Source of the DNA: Osedax fenrisi
Taxonomy: Eukaryota > Annelida > Polychaeta > Sabellida > Siboglinidae
Assembly: GCA_964019155.1 (NCBI GenBank)
Contig: OZ025242.1
Coordinates: 28,188,618-28,252,617, forward strand
Direction of reading: 5' to 3'
DNA length: 64,000 nt
How positions within the stretch are numbered: position 1 is the stretch's first letter; each line of letters opens with the position of its first letter. The translations under genes and the position numbers were made by a program. Below are positions 26,203 to 37,589 of this stretch, piece by piece. The notes beneath the pieces were generated by a model, which was not told the origin of the DNA, did no database searches, and saw only the letters and a program-made list of their open reading frames with translations.

Positions 26203-27885
26203 GCATCGTAATTAATTGTAGACAGTGTTGTTCGTTGTGAGTTTTCATACAGGCTATCATATGTAAAAGTACATATTTTATACAAATGTTTATCGAGTAA
26301 TTATCATGTTTAATATAAAATACAAATAAACTGAATGGATGAACCAACTGACTTACGTCTCGGAGAATGAGATGAAATACTTGACATTTGACTTAATGAA
26401 ATGATGAAGCAGCTGACTTATATATTTTAGGAGGCATCACACACGAATCTATTAGAAAATATAAATCATATAAAGTTGTAGGCAAATAATAGATTATATG
26501 ATACATATAATTTTACAATAATTTTAGATTTAATAATCAAAAAAACCTAATTAACCAAAATAAAACTGATATTAACATAACATTTTGTATATTAATATAT
26601 TTTGTATATTAATATATTTTCTAATAATAATAATTTTTTATACAAAAATCAAAAAACCAAAAAAAATGACCAACCTTGATATTAACATAACATTTTATAT
26701 ATTATTATATTTTTTAATAATAAGAATCTTATATTAAAAAATCAAAAAAAAATGAACCAAAAAACTGACCAACCATGTATAACTATTAAAATAAATATAA
26801 CATTATGTATATTATTATATTTTTTAATAATAATAATTTTACAATAATTGAATATAAAAAAATTCAAAAAATAGGCATGATAATTAATAGCAATTTTTAC
26901 AAAAAGAAATACCCCAAATGTTACTGGCATGACGAGTGTGTATTTTATTTCCATTTTGGTTTTTTCGTCCAAGATTATTACAATTAATGTAACTCTATAA
27001 ATAATGATGATATTTATATTTATTTAAAATACATATGCATAATAATATACTTCTATTACTAATAATAGTTTAGTTATAAAATATAAATATATTTTTATTT
27101 CTATAATATATATATATACATTATTATAATTATATATTAACCTGTAATCTGCAAGATTATTATATTCTAGGTTTTTGCATTCAGTTCTATGAAATTTACA
27201 ATTATTATAATTCGATATATAAAAATTTATATTTTACTATATATGAAAATTACAAATATTTAATTAGTATACTATATTACTACTATAGTAGTAATAGGGA
27301 AATATATTTATACAGTTTTTTTAATGTATTAAATATGCAAGATAATCTCATTTTTAAGAATATATTATTTAAATACAAACCTATTATATGTCTCATTAAG
27401 TTCATTATGTTCATTTTCATTAACAGTTATATCTGATATATCCAATGTTAAAAAGCTATAATAATATAAATTAATGATTATTATCATATGTTAATTAAAT
27501 ATAAATTATAACAACCTTAAATTATTATCATTGCAGTTTTGATAAATAGATTCTTCACCAAGTATACTCATCTTTTTATAATATAAAATATTAATTTATT
27601 ATATACAATTTTAATTTATTATTATATAATTTAATATATAAAAATTAATAATGAATGTATGTTAGTAAAATAACCAATAATTACTTTTAAAGTATGAATA
27701 TATAAATATATAAACTATAAAATATACTACTATAAATATTTAACTATACATGTATAACGATATATTAACAATATATGTACAATATTTAACAATAACATTA
27801 TAAAAATACCATTTTTATTTATTTATTATTTGTTATTTTTTTTATTTTTATGTTTTTATTATTTTTATTATTTAAAATAAGAATA

Positions 27886-28474
27886 TTATAAATATTCACT
27901 AATATCAAATAGTGGAAATACATATTCAATATTATCAGAAGTACTATAATATCTACACCCATAAATACATTTCAAATCATTTGGTCAAATTATATCCATA
28001 TCCTTAATACTATTTACCTCATATGCATGTCTATTTTCATAAAAGCACATAGAATGTAATGTATACCCACATATATACCACACACCTTTTATGTTTATTA
28101 TAATATAGTAATATCTAAAATATAACATATTGAATAATCTGTAGATATTTTAATTCCATTTATTTTTAAATATTTAGTATAATGTAATGTTATTATATTA
28201 ATATCATTATTCCATTTTTTAGTTAAAGCTCTAGTTAAAATATTACTAATTTTAGATTTTTTTTAAATATTTATGAACCATGTGAATCATTTAAAATAGA
28301 ATTTATATTATTTAAATGATAAGCTAATTTATATTGATTTCTATTGGCTATTGTATGAGTTATATTTATGAAATTTGATAATTTTAATATCTTTATGTAC
28401 TGATGCCTAGCTTCAAAGCGCATTGTCCAAATATTTCGTAGAGGACCAAATATTTCAATCAGATCTGGATAATG
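27886..28474 (-). pseudogene. Transposase C-terminal remnant at the right array edge
   Basis: Only the MRFEARHQYIK block and tail remain; the sequence breaks at 28474 inside the block before FGPLRNIW, where it is joined to the zinc-finger segment. Confidence 0.6.
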
Positions 28475-29087
28475 GCAGTGCTGACCCCTGAGGTTCCATG
28501 CGAAGTACCGACATAACGGGAATCTTCAAGGTCAGATTGTTCTTGTTGAGAAAACTGCCTGCCGTCAGCTTCACCGCAGAGGTCATGCGAGATGAAGAGG
28601 CTGTACTAGATGAAGAGGCTGCAAGAGATGAAAAGACTGCAAGATATGAACAGGATTCGGAGCTTCGCGAAAGTAGCGGTACAGCGTCGCTGCGACCGGG
28701 TTCAGATGCGATATGGACTCGGTCTGAGGATTCTAATATTATCGTTGGTACGGAGACGGAAGCAAGAACTGCCTTTTCGGAGCTGATAGAGACGGTGCTA
28801 GAGGAGGGTAATGTCTTCGAGGAGGGCGCGGTCTCATCAATGAATAGCACAGGGAACGCTTCTCTACTGTCGTTGCCGGCGCACACTTTACGGCTAACAA
28901 CTGAGGGAACCGATTCGTTCGCTTTACGTTTAACAGCGGAGTCCACTTTCTTTATAACAATTACTGCATCGGATGATGTCCCCTTTGACTCATTCTTAGA
29001 AGCTGAAGATGATGACTTATTATAACCTTTAATGTCGGATAAAATCACGAAATTTACGAGTGAATCATTATTTGAAATCACTATCAA
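28455..29087 (-). CDS. Edge zinc-finger gene: Ser-rich segment joined to array sequence (210 aa)
   Basis: Open frame of 210 codons. Residues ~1-167 occur once in the window: rich in Ser with some Lys/Asp, including SSSSASKNES near the start and a Ser run before SSSRM. Residues ~168 onward are the same MTSAVKLTAG.. sequence as the array ORF, in the same frame, until the deletion join after SALP. It therefore looks like the 5' continuation of the gene whose 3' half became part of the array. The broken end and the frame offset from the finger exon at 29110-29334 suggest a remnant. An overlapping 175-codon plus-strand frame exists and cannot be fully excluded. Confidence 0.5.
   Translation of the reverse strand: MIVISNNDSLVNFVILSDIKGYNKSSSSASKNESKGTSSDAVIVIKKVDSAVKRKANESVPSVVSRKVCAGNDSREAFPVLFIDETAPSSKTLPSSSTVSISSEKAVLASVSVPTIILESSDRVHIASEPGRSDAVPLLSRSSESCSYLAVFSSLAASSSSTASSSRMTSAVKLTAGSFLNKNNLTLKIPVMSVLRMEPQGSALPLSRSD
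28475..28588 (-). repeat. Zinc-finger segment of the array at its right edge
   Basis: 114 bp matching the first ~38 codons of the array zinc-finger ORF (MTSAVKLTAG onward). Homology ends on the right at gaggtcatgc: array copies continue atcgtaattaattg, whereas this copy continues gagatgaagaggctg into sequence that occurs once in the window. This is either the founder sequence the array captured or a secondary join. Confidence 0.85.
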
Positions 29088-29109
29088 TTCTATGCCTCAC
29101 TTCTTCGTC

Positions 29110-29334
29110 TTAAATATTCTCTTCGGTTGCCATGATAATATCCGAGTTATTATTTCGGATCGCATCTGTCTGTTTCTCCTGTTGATGCAGGTACTTGGCG
29201 TACTGTAACAGTTTATCGCGGTGCGAGTAGAACTCGTAGTGGCTGCACAGGGCATTCTGGGTATTCAGTCGTACGTTGCACAGGCTGCAGAAGAACGTCA
29301 TAAATTTGTATACATATTTTTCAGATTGATTCAA
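29110..29334 (-). CDS. Small single zinc-finger ORF upstream of the edge gene (74 aa)
   Basis: Encodes FFCSLCNVRLNTQNAL followed by CSHYEFYSHRDKL, a C-x2-C..H-x5-H finger of the U1/JAZ-like type, then a polar tail. It lies 22 bp upstream of the Ser-rich ORF on the same strand, in a different frame, so it could be the first finger of the same gene separated by an unseen intron or by a frameshift. Base composition is again higher in GC than the surroundings. Function unknown. Confidence 0.45.
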   Translation of the reverse strand: MNQSEKYVYKFMTFFCSLCNVRLNTQNALCSHYEFYSHRDKLLQYAKYLHQQEKQTDAIRNNNSDIIMATEENI

Positions 29335-30180
29335 TTATAATTTATAGTTTTAGTCACATTACAAAGTTAAATTTGTTATTTATCTATCTAACTAAAGATA
29401 ATAATTTAATTTAATAAATACATATTATAATATAATGAATATAAAGTAGTTATATAATTTAATTTAGTTATTAATTTGAAGATAATCGTCATGAATTTTT
29501 ATACATATTTTTCAGATAGAATCAATTATAATTTATACAGTTTTAGTCAAATTAAATTTGTTATTTATCTAACTAATAAATAAATATAATAATATAATAT
29601 ATATAAACCTTCTTTTCTATACGTCTATATTTTCGCTAGTCTACTTCGTTTACTCGGGGGCGACATAACACAACTTATTATATTGACAGTTTCATCAAAA
29701 AGGAATTGAATTTGTATCTTATAAATTATGCTTTTATCCTATTGGCTGTACATTATATCCCGTTTACCCTACATGTATATCACGTATAGACATATATTGT
29801 TATTATATTTTTAAAATCGTAGATATTATTGAAGTAATTATTTTTACACACTTGTTTATAAATGCTTATTTATAGCACTTATATATACTTTTATGCATCA
29901 AGTCATATATAATTTTAAAGGGAATTAATTAAATTTACTGATTTTAATATAATATCATTTTTGAAAAATAATATATTTAAAAAAAATTCCTGTGTGTTCA
30001 TGCCGGCCCTTAAACAATTTAAATAAGAATAATATATGCATGATAAAACAATATTATAAAAAAATTTAAGAGTATTTAATATTTCTATTGAATTTAGTTT
30101 TTTTTATAATTAAAAGTAAATCACTCGGCATGGGTTTTTCGTTTACATGTAAAAGATACAAAAAAATGACTTAAAATATT
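29335..30180. other. AT-rich intergenic DNA with a direct repeat
   Basis: No gene seen. A ~95-bp segment (catatttttcagat..attcaattataatttata) near 29299-29395 recurs at 29489-29580, overlapping the start of the small zinc-finger ORF. Confidence 0.5.
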
Positions 30181-30181
30181 A

Positions 30182-30475
30182 CAGATATTATTTTATATAT
30201 ATATATATATACTGTAATATGTATACAGTGGTTTAATGATAATCTAACCCCGTATTTCGCCACGTATTGGATGGCATAGGCCGACGATCACTATAAGATG
30301 AATACGAAATGATGTAAGGTCACGAGTAATACGTAACACTATCATATGATATCGTGATAACGTGTAAAATAAACTAATGTGCTACATGTATATTTTTGTT
30401 ATAATGGCAGAATAAATATTACAGATATTATTTTATATATATATATATATATACTTTAATATGTATACAGTGGTT
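30182..30475. repeat. ~240-bp dispersed/tandem repeat, copy 1 plus partial second unit
   Basis: Starts acagatattattttata, followed by a TA run, gtatacagtggttta, then a less AT-rich part (ggccgacgatcactataagatg..gtaaggtcacgag), and starts again at 30421. A diverged copy lies at 34530-34790 inside the piggyBac region, on the same strand. No coding potential seen. Confidence 0.7.
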
Positions 30476-30495
30476 TAACCCTTTCGGCTTTAGAA
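30476..30495. mobile_element. Possible piggyBac terminus (TTAA + CCCTTTCGG)
   Basis: The TTAA at 30476-30479 is followed by CCCTTTCGGCTTT, which fits the TTAA target and CCCTT-type inverted terminus usual for piggyBac elements, and it interrupts the 240-bp repeat at gtggttTTAA. It lies downstream of the minus-strand transposase gene, as a 3' end should. No convincing partner terminus was found upstream; TTAACCTTTA near 35847-35857 (reverse strand) is only a weak candidate. Confidence 0.4.
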
Positions 30496-30796
30496 ATGTA
30501 TTAAAATATTACTCTAAGTTACTATAATTACTCTCTATTACTAGAGTACCAGCATATATTTCTTATAAATAAATATATCATATAAATTGTTAAAATACAT
30601 ATTACACATACAACGGTAAAAAATGTTATATTACAAGTTATATTATTTGTAAATCATGTTTTATAATCTATCATAATTACATAATTTAAATAAGTAATTT
30701 TTTATTTATATTAAGTAATACACTAATTAATTGAATAATTTATTATATTTTATATAACCTTTACCAAGTTTATATATTTTCTCTATATTTTCTAAT

Positions 30797-31440
30797 AACA
30801 TATATTTAATTAATTTACCATACAAATATATTTAAAAAGAATTAGAAAACAATAATAAAAAATATTCAATATTCACCTAGTTATAATAATAAAAGCAAGA
30901 CTTATTATTTGTAATTTAATTAATTATTTTAGAACAAATTATGTACATTTTAAACTATAAATACACATACAATGTTAGATAATTTTATATTACAAGTTAT
31001 ATTATTTGTAAAGACAATTTTATTTTCTATTATAATATTGTAATTAAAATAATTAACTTTTTATTTAAACTAAATAATTAACTAATTAATTGAATAATTT
31101 AATCTATTTTATTTAACTTTTAACTAATTAAATATATTTTCTAATAACATATATTTAATTAATTTACCATACAAATATATTTTAAAAGAATTAGAAAACA
31201 AAAATAAAAAATATTCAATATTCACCTAGTTATAATAAAAGCAAGACTTATTATTTGTAATTTAATCAATAATTTTAGAACAATGTAATTAAAATTAAAA
31301 AATGTTATTTATATTAAATAATTAACTGAATAATGTAATCTCTTTATTTAACCGTAACTAATGTTATAATTTCTAATAACATATATTTAATTAATTTGAT
31401 ACAAACTAATTATATCAAAATGTGTATTTATTATAAACAT
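30797..31440. repeat. Diverged tandem repeats of about 350 and 235 bp
   Basis: The segment acatatatttaattaattt..ttcacctagttataataa..gcaagacttattatttg at 30797-30935 recurs at 31145-31290 and partly at 31378. Extremely AT-rich; no gene. Confidence 0.65.

Positions 31441-31445
<5 letters not shown>

Positions 31446-31512
<67 letters not shown>
31446..31512. repeat. (TA)n microsatellite
   Basis: Almost uninterrupted TA run of about 65 bp just downstream of the piggyBac gene. Confidence 0.9.
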
Positions 31513-31515
<3 letters not shown>

Positions 31516-31681
31516 ACACGTATATATATATATAACATCCATATTAGTAAAAAATAATTATAAAATAAAAAACAAAATAATACAGTTAAATAAAAAACAC
31601 CAATTACTAGCATAAAAACAAAATAACATCAACTAAAATAAAAAACAACTCAAATAAATAATAAATAAAATAATAAATATA

Positions 31682-33874
31682 TTAATTATGAAACTTAACA
31701 AAACATTCGGTATCATTTGTTCCACACAAAGCAACATTACATGATTTACATTTAAAAGTAGTGCGAATGGGATTCCCACTCTTATTTAAAATATTTTTTT
31801 TTTTACAATATTGACATCTAAGTAGTTTACATTTAATTAATATATGTACAGATGATGGCACATGGTGAATATTAGAAATAGATTTTTTAATAGAGGAATA
31901 TTTATCACATAAATCTGTTACTAAGTGATCTTTGAAATCAAATAAATCCATTTTAGGATTATTACTATAATTATAACATATATGAGAATTAACAATAATA
32001 ATATTTAACAATCCATAAAAACATGCCTTCCACCATTTAGTAGACTTGCGACCAATTATATAATAACTACGCATTTGATCGTTTCTATCAACTCCACCCA
32101 TGAACTTGTTATAATCAAGGATCATATTAGGTTTTAATTTTCGTTCCAGTGTTCGCTTGGAAACTGGAACTTCTGCATCGGTATCATCAGTTATTGTCGA
32201 TAGATAATAAACCTCCCGCTTTTCCTTCCATTTACAAACAACAACGCCCCGAGAATCGATAAGTTTGATACTATCACCGACACTCGACATGCGTTGGTCT
32301 TTCAATTTCGGGAGTCCACGGGAATTTTTTCTGATAGTACCAACGAGATGGGAACTGTTGGAGAATAAATAGTGGGCTAGCTTCACACTAGTATACATAT
32401 TATCAGTATATAAAATATGATTATCAAATAAATAAGAATCAAATAAAAACGTAACAATATTATATACAAATCCTTTCCCGGTAGAAAACCTGATATCTTT
32501 TCCAGTATATACCTGAATTTCCAAACAATATGCGGAAGTTGAATAATTTAATGAATAAAATTTGATTCCAAATTTAATTGGTTTTGCAGGCATATACTGG
32601 ACAAAAGATAATCTACCTTTGAAGGCTATCATCCCTTCATCAAGGCACACTTGCTGCCCAGGATTGAAGAATGATTTGAAGTTTTCACATATACTGATTA
32701 TTGGACGTACCTGTTATATATAAATTATTTATGTAGATATATATATTTGCATATATATTTACATATATATTTTCATGGTTTATATATTTTAACCTTTCTC
32801 AATTTATCATTTTTATCTTCTTCCCCAATCCTAGAAATATGGAAATACCTGGATAATAAATAAAATTGATTTCTCGTTATTCTATTTTTTACCCAGGTAT
32901 TTGAGAAATGGGGGTTCTCAGACCAATATAGTTTTTGTCTATGTGTTGGAGACAATCCCATATATATTAAGAATCCAATATAGAATTCCATTTCCTCGTA
33001 ATTAGTTCTGAATACAGCTATGTTATAATCTTAATCCTGTTATATCTATGTTATAATATAAAATTACTCTATACATTTATAATAATTAAAAATATATTAT
33101 ACTTACTTTTACTAATGGCATATTCATTAGTGGAGATTACAAGATTGATAAAGAAAGCAGTTCCAATCAAACATTTAAAATATTCTATTGGAATGGTTAA
33201 CTCTGCTAAAATAGATTTATTTCCACAGCTTCCTGTGTAAGTTAGATCTGGAGAATTTCTAATATCATAGGACCATCCAGGTGGTGGATAATCATCCTAT
33301 AAAATAAAAATAAATGTATTTAAAAATGTATATTATAATATAAATATTAATGTATAAATATCAATATATTTAAAAAAAGATAAAAAACTATAAAAAATAA
33401 TTTTTAATTATATAATTTTCTTCATATAAGTAAACTTGTAATAATATATGTAATACTAATATAATAAATATCAACATTTATAGAAGATATACCTTGTCCC
33501 CTTCCCCTTCCACGTCCCCTTCCACATCCTCTTCCTCGCCCTTGTCCTCTTCCCAGACCACTGCTGGTAGACGGAAGCGCACTCTACATGAATATGATAA
33601 TACATGATATATTTAATTAAAGCGATTAAAAATAAATAATGAAATACAAATTATATTATAGTATAAAATAATTGTTAATACAGGCAAGGTTTAGAATAAT
33701 ATTTAAATATAAATTACAATGTTACCGTAATATTACGAATATTATAAAATAAATAATGTTATATCGTATAATTTAATAATCTGTTAACATAATAAATATA
33801 TAACTAACATCAAAGTGTACGGGTGCATTCCTTTGTCCTCTTCCCAGACCACTGCTGGTAGATGGAATCGCACT
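31682..33874 (-). CDS. piggyBac-family transposase, intron-containing, 5' end unresolved
   Basis: Exons read on the minus strand: 33809-33874, 33493-33583, 33107-33296, 32794-33017, 31682-32710; all junctions are GT-AG and all phases agree, giving about 530 codons. The acidic N-terminal part (VVWEEDKGEEEDVEG) leads to PPPGWSYDI. The DDE core contains CLDEGMIAFKGR, ILYTDNMYTS and FMGGVDRNDQM, which carry the Asp residues piggyBac uses for cut-and-paste at TTAA. The C-terminus has paired Cys motifs (CQYC, CKSC, then C..C..H), the usual Zn-binding domain. No disabling change was seen from 33874 on, so it may be active or domesticated. Upstream coding exons are likely at 34002-34976. Confidence 0.88.
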
Positions 33875-33960
33875 CTACATGAATATGATAATACATGATA
33901 TATTTAATTAAAGCGATTAAAATTAGATAATGTAATACAAATTATATTATAGTATAAAAT
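33493..33960 (-). repeat. Tandem duplication containing an acidic exon of the piggyBac gene
   Basis: The exon at 33493-33583 and the exon at 33809-33874 share VRF-LPAVVWEEDKG and the intron sequence upstream of it (catgaatatgataatacatg..ttaaagcgatt). The second copy continues into an acidic extension and the other into MHPYTLM. Their phases are compatible, so both could be spliced in. Confidence 0.75.
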
Positions 33961-34001
33961 AATGTTTTAATTATAAGTATATATATAAAATACAAACATC
34001 A

Positions 34002-34976
34002 TCAGAATCATTTTCCGACAATTCCCATACCTAAATAAATATTATAAAATAAACTATTAAAAATTTGATGAATCGCTAAAATATAATTAAATGTGTGTAA
34101 TATATAGTAAGTATGGATTAGAACTAATATATTATTTTAGTACTATATATATTATAACTACTATATTTATATATTATTATAGTTTATAGTTAATTATTAA
34201 CATAGTTTTAGTAACATATATAAATCAATAAATATAATAAAAAAACATATTTACTACTATCCTATTCAGATAAATATGATATTAAAAAAACTAATCATAT
34301 AAATAAAAATGGTTTATATTATATAAAATACTAACATCATCATTATCAGACAAGTCATAAACGAAATATCATAATTTAACTATTAAACATTTGATGAACC
34401 ATTAAAATATAATAAAATGTGTATGTTATATATAGTATGTATAGATTAGAAACAATGTTATGAAATTTCAAGTATTAATACTATACATATTACATTACAT
34501 ATATTATAATTACTATATTTATATATTATTATATAAGATGAATACGAAATGATGTAAGGTCACAAGTAATACGTAACACTATCATATGATATCGTGATAA
34601 CGTGTAAAATAAACTAATGTGCTACATGTATATTTTTGTTATAATGGCAGAATATTACAGATATTATTTTATATATATATATATATACTTTAATATGTAT
34701 ACAGTGGTTTAATGATAATCTAACCCCATATTGTTCCACATGTGCATTGGCCGACGATCACTATGAGATGAATACGAAATGTATAATATATATAAAGTTA
34801 TTGGAAAAATGTGAAATATTTGTAATATAAACAAATTAATGAATTTTATAATACATACCTCTGTGCAATGTATCCTGGTTCATAATCAGATGATGAATAT
34901 TCGTAGTTAGAATTTTCATCTGTACTAGAGTACTGGTCAGAATCGACATTCTCAGGAATTTCTGGCAAACTACTAT
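34002..34976 (-). other. Probable acidic upstream exons of the piggyBac gene
   Basis: Minus-strand exon-like segments: 34860-34976 (SLPEIPENVDSDQYSS.. to GYIAQR, then GTATGT), about 34340-34372 (VYDLSDNDDV, then GTTAGT) and about 34002-34034 (VWELSENDSDDV). Short Asp/Glu/Ser-rich exons are common in piggyBac N-termini. Two of them resemble each other and look duplicated. Exact joins could not be made consistent, so this is a grouping, not a transcript model. Confidence 0.45.
34530..34790. repeat. 240-bp repeat, copy 2
   Basis: Same orientation as the copy at 30182-30475: ataagatgaatacgaaatg..gtgctacatgtatatttttg, a TA run, cagtggtttaatgataatc, ggccgacgatcactatgag. It lies between acidic exons, so in a likely intron. 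Confidence 0.75.
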
Positions 34977-35021
34977 ATATTAAAGAAGTAGAATTAATTT
35001 AAAATGATATCTAAATATATC

Positions 35022-35061
<40 letters not shown>

Positions 35062-35276
35062 TATATAGAATCAACATTTTTATAAACTATAGGATTTCTA
35101 AATATATAATTCCTATAATTGAATGCTATAGTTTAATAATTGTAATCTAATTTTATCTATAAATATATATTTACATTATTCACTAAATAATTAAATAGAT
35201 ATAATTTATTTATATTACTATATATATATATATATATAATTTATGTTACATTTAATGTTTATATTTTATAAAAATA

Positions 35277-35708
35277 TTACATAAGAATTAAATTAAACCT
35301 TTCTGTAGTGTTGTTTACTGCAATACGGCTTTGCTTAGATGTACTGCATATAGCATCACCGATTAACATAACTCTAGTAGATCTCTGGTCCTTCAAAAAT
35401 TCCTTCTCTGCATTCGGAATTCGCGAATAGCGTTGACATCGACAGATACAAGTACATTTACAGGATGCAATATCGAATAACTTATCGAAATTTGATATAT
35501 GGTTTTCTAATTTTTCATTAAATGAAGACTTATTTATAAATTTATTTAACTCATCTGCTTTATCAAAATAATTATCTACTATTTCTTGATGACTTTTTTT
35601 CGCCATTAAATATTGATAAATAATGTTTATATAAGTCGGTAGTCTACGTGTGCTCATGTGGTTGCTTCCAAATAATATTTTAAATTTGTTACTAATTCGA
35701 GTTTTCAT
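35277..35708 (-). CDS. Cys-rich ORF of an unnamed transposon-associated family
   Basis: I chose the internal Met at 35708 (MKTRISNKF) because the 18 residues before it are AT-driven hydrophobic sequence; the frame itself opens at 35762. Recognisable features: LFDIASCKCTCICRCQRYSRIP, here split as LFDIASCKC and CRCQRYSRIP, then EKEFLKDQRSTRVMLIG. I recall this LFDIA-C-C..C-C..IP..E..FL-DQR..R-M-IG pattern from uncharacterised invertebrate proteins, often multicopy. The frame may splice at GTTTAA near 35294 to the acidic exon at 34976, which would link it to the piggyBac region. Function unknown. Confidence 0.5.
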   Translation of the reverse strand: MKTRISNKFKILFGSNHMSTRRLPTYINIIYQYLMAKKSHQEIVDNYFDKADELNKFINKSSFNEKLENHISNFDKLFDIASCKCTCICRCQRYSRIPNAEKEFLKDQRSTRVMLIGDAICSTSKQSRIAVNNTTERFNLILM

Positions 35709-35996
35709 TTTATAGTATAGTAAAAATATGATATAATACTTATGTATCGATAAATAAGACAAATAAGATAAATTATAAGATTTAAATATATGTAAACAAC
35801 TATGTCACCTGTCACTCACACGCGCGAAATTTAGAGAATGCGGGAAAATAAAGGTTAATTTTTCAAACTGATGGCGGATGAAAACTGCCTCCTAAAAAAA
35901 AAGTGGAAGTGCCAACAATTTTATTTTATCATTATGTTTATGATTTTAATATAATAAACTATTTTTTAATACTTCACTCCATCTTAGTGTACAGTG

Positions 35997-36290
35997 GGGT
36001 AGTCGTGGACAGGTATCTCTTTGGACCAACCTTCTTGATCAAATTCCTATAGAAAAAAATAATATTTTAAATTACTAAATAATTATTTGAGATAATATTT
36101 CTTAATTTAACAATAACAATTAATAATAAGATACACCTCTAACATTTCTATCAATGTGTCCTGCAATACTTCTACCTCTTGCTATTCCCCTAGCTGTCCC
36201 CACTATGGATCTATGCTTACTTTCCGTCTGTCCATCTCCAGTAGTGATCTACTCAGATTCACCGAAAATATCACTTATACTGACGTCCTG
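35997..36290 (-). pseudogene. Second piggyBac N-terminal remnant
   Basis: Minus-strand segments DVSISDIFGESE, a stop, then HRSIVGTARGIARGRS, and after an intron-like gap EFDQEGWSKEIPVHDYP, then a stop. The D-x-P/GW arrangement resembles the N-terminal exons of the intact gene at 33107-33583. It is broken by stops and no catalytic core follows. Confidence 0.38.
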
Positions 36291-36299
36291 TGTTAAATA

Positions 36300-36741
36300 A
36301 ATGTTAATTTAAAGTTAATCAATATTATATATATAATATTTTAAATAGTTTATATTCTACATAGTTATACTTATTTGCAAGTATCCCTGAAAAATTAAAT
36401 ACAATAAAATGTTATCAAATATTACAGTAACTATAATTTAAAATTCTATATTTTGTAAATTGTATTTTTCAATAACGTATGTTATTATTAGAAAATATGT
36501 CATTATAATTTAATAATTATAATAAAAAGTTAAAAATAAATTAAAATATTAAAATATAGATTCCAGCAAGTCAATATAATTATTTTTATAAATGGATCTA
36601 TAACAAATCAGGTACATGACATATACTTGTGCATGAGTTTTTCTAACTCTTGCTCTGCCTCTAGGTATATAACATTTATATCTATAATACAAGTTATATT
36701 GAATACTTCTAAAATATACAATTTATAAAATATATACATAT

Positions 36742-36775
<34 letters not shown>

Positions 36776-37580
36776 TCCTAAATAAAAATCATCAGATCTA
36801 TGTATAGAGATAGCAAATAATGGGTATACACAAAACTAGGCGCGCAGAATTCTATTCATTGAATTGAGCTAATTTTTCATATATTCTATTCATTAAATGT
36901 ATACACATACTATTACATAACGTCATTTTTATAATATATATTATATAACATATATGCACACATTTTAATTTTTTAATTTACGGAATTTCTATGAAATTAT
37001 TATTTTTTTGCAATTATGCACATATAAATTTAGAAAATGTCTTCTGTAATAGTATTCTTATATATGTTATTAGTATAATGCAATACAAATTAGTAGAATA
37101 AATATAATAGTTGTTGTTATACCTACGTTTATACACACCTACCTAGCTCCAAATAATTATTCTGAGAAAACAGCATTTGAATATACATGTATATGTATAT
37201 GTATACATGTATATGAATACATTATATATCATATATAATGAATATATAAACCACTTGTTATGTTATTTCCTGACTATTTTCTTAAATAATTTTTTACAAA
37301 TATTAAAAAACAAATCATAGAATAGTATGAAATAAAGAAAATTTTAAATAAAAAATTATTTTCACCAAAACAAGGTGTGTGACATCCCCTTAATAGAATA
37401 TGCATTTATATTATAAAATATCAAATATATGCAATTATATATATTTATATGCGATTATATCGTTAATTATGTGTATAAAGTTAATACTATTAATTATTAC
37501 ACTAATATAAATTATATATAATTATATAGTTAATAAATTAAATTAAATAAATGTATGCTTGTAATATATATTATATTTTT
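36300..37580. other. AT-rich intergenic DNA
   Basis: No gene seen. Contains a TA run at about 36742-36772 and a palindromic tatacatgtatatg cluster near 37183-37215. Confidence 0.5.
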
Positions 37581-37589
37581 ATTATTGAT

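Larger units (their letters stand above)
25045..28474 (-). repeat. Macrosatellite unit 8 (type A', truncated at its right end)
   Basis: Shares the type A states of unit 1 (stop after the second zinc finger, tatgcgg). It stops about 70 bp short of a full unit, inside the transposase segment, where ggataatg joins directly to a zinc-finger segment (gcagtgctgacc). The two parents share atg/atgg at the breakpoint. Confidence 0.92.

Noticed and set aside
28498..29025. 175-codon acidic plus-strand frame opposite the Ser-rich ORF
   Set aside because: The minus-strand frame continues in register with the array zinc-finger ORF, whereas the plus frame has no recognised feature; strand choice is still not certain.
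33493..33583. Reading of the piggyBac exon as Gly-Arg-rich (RGRGRG)
   Set aside because: That frame does not fit the phase of the next exon; the acidic frame does, and it also fits the duplicated exon.
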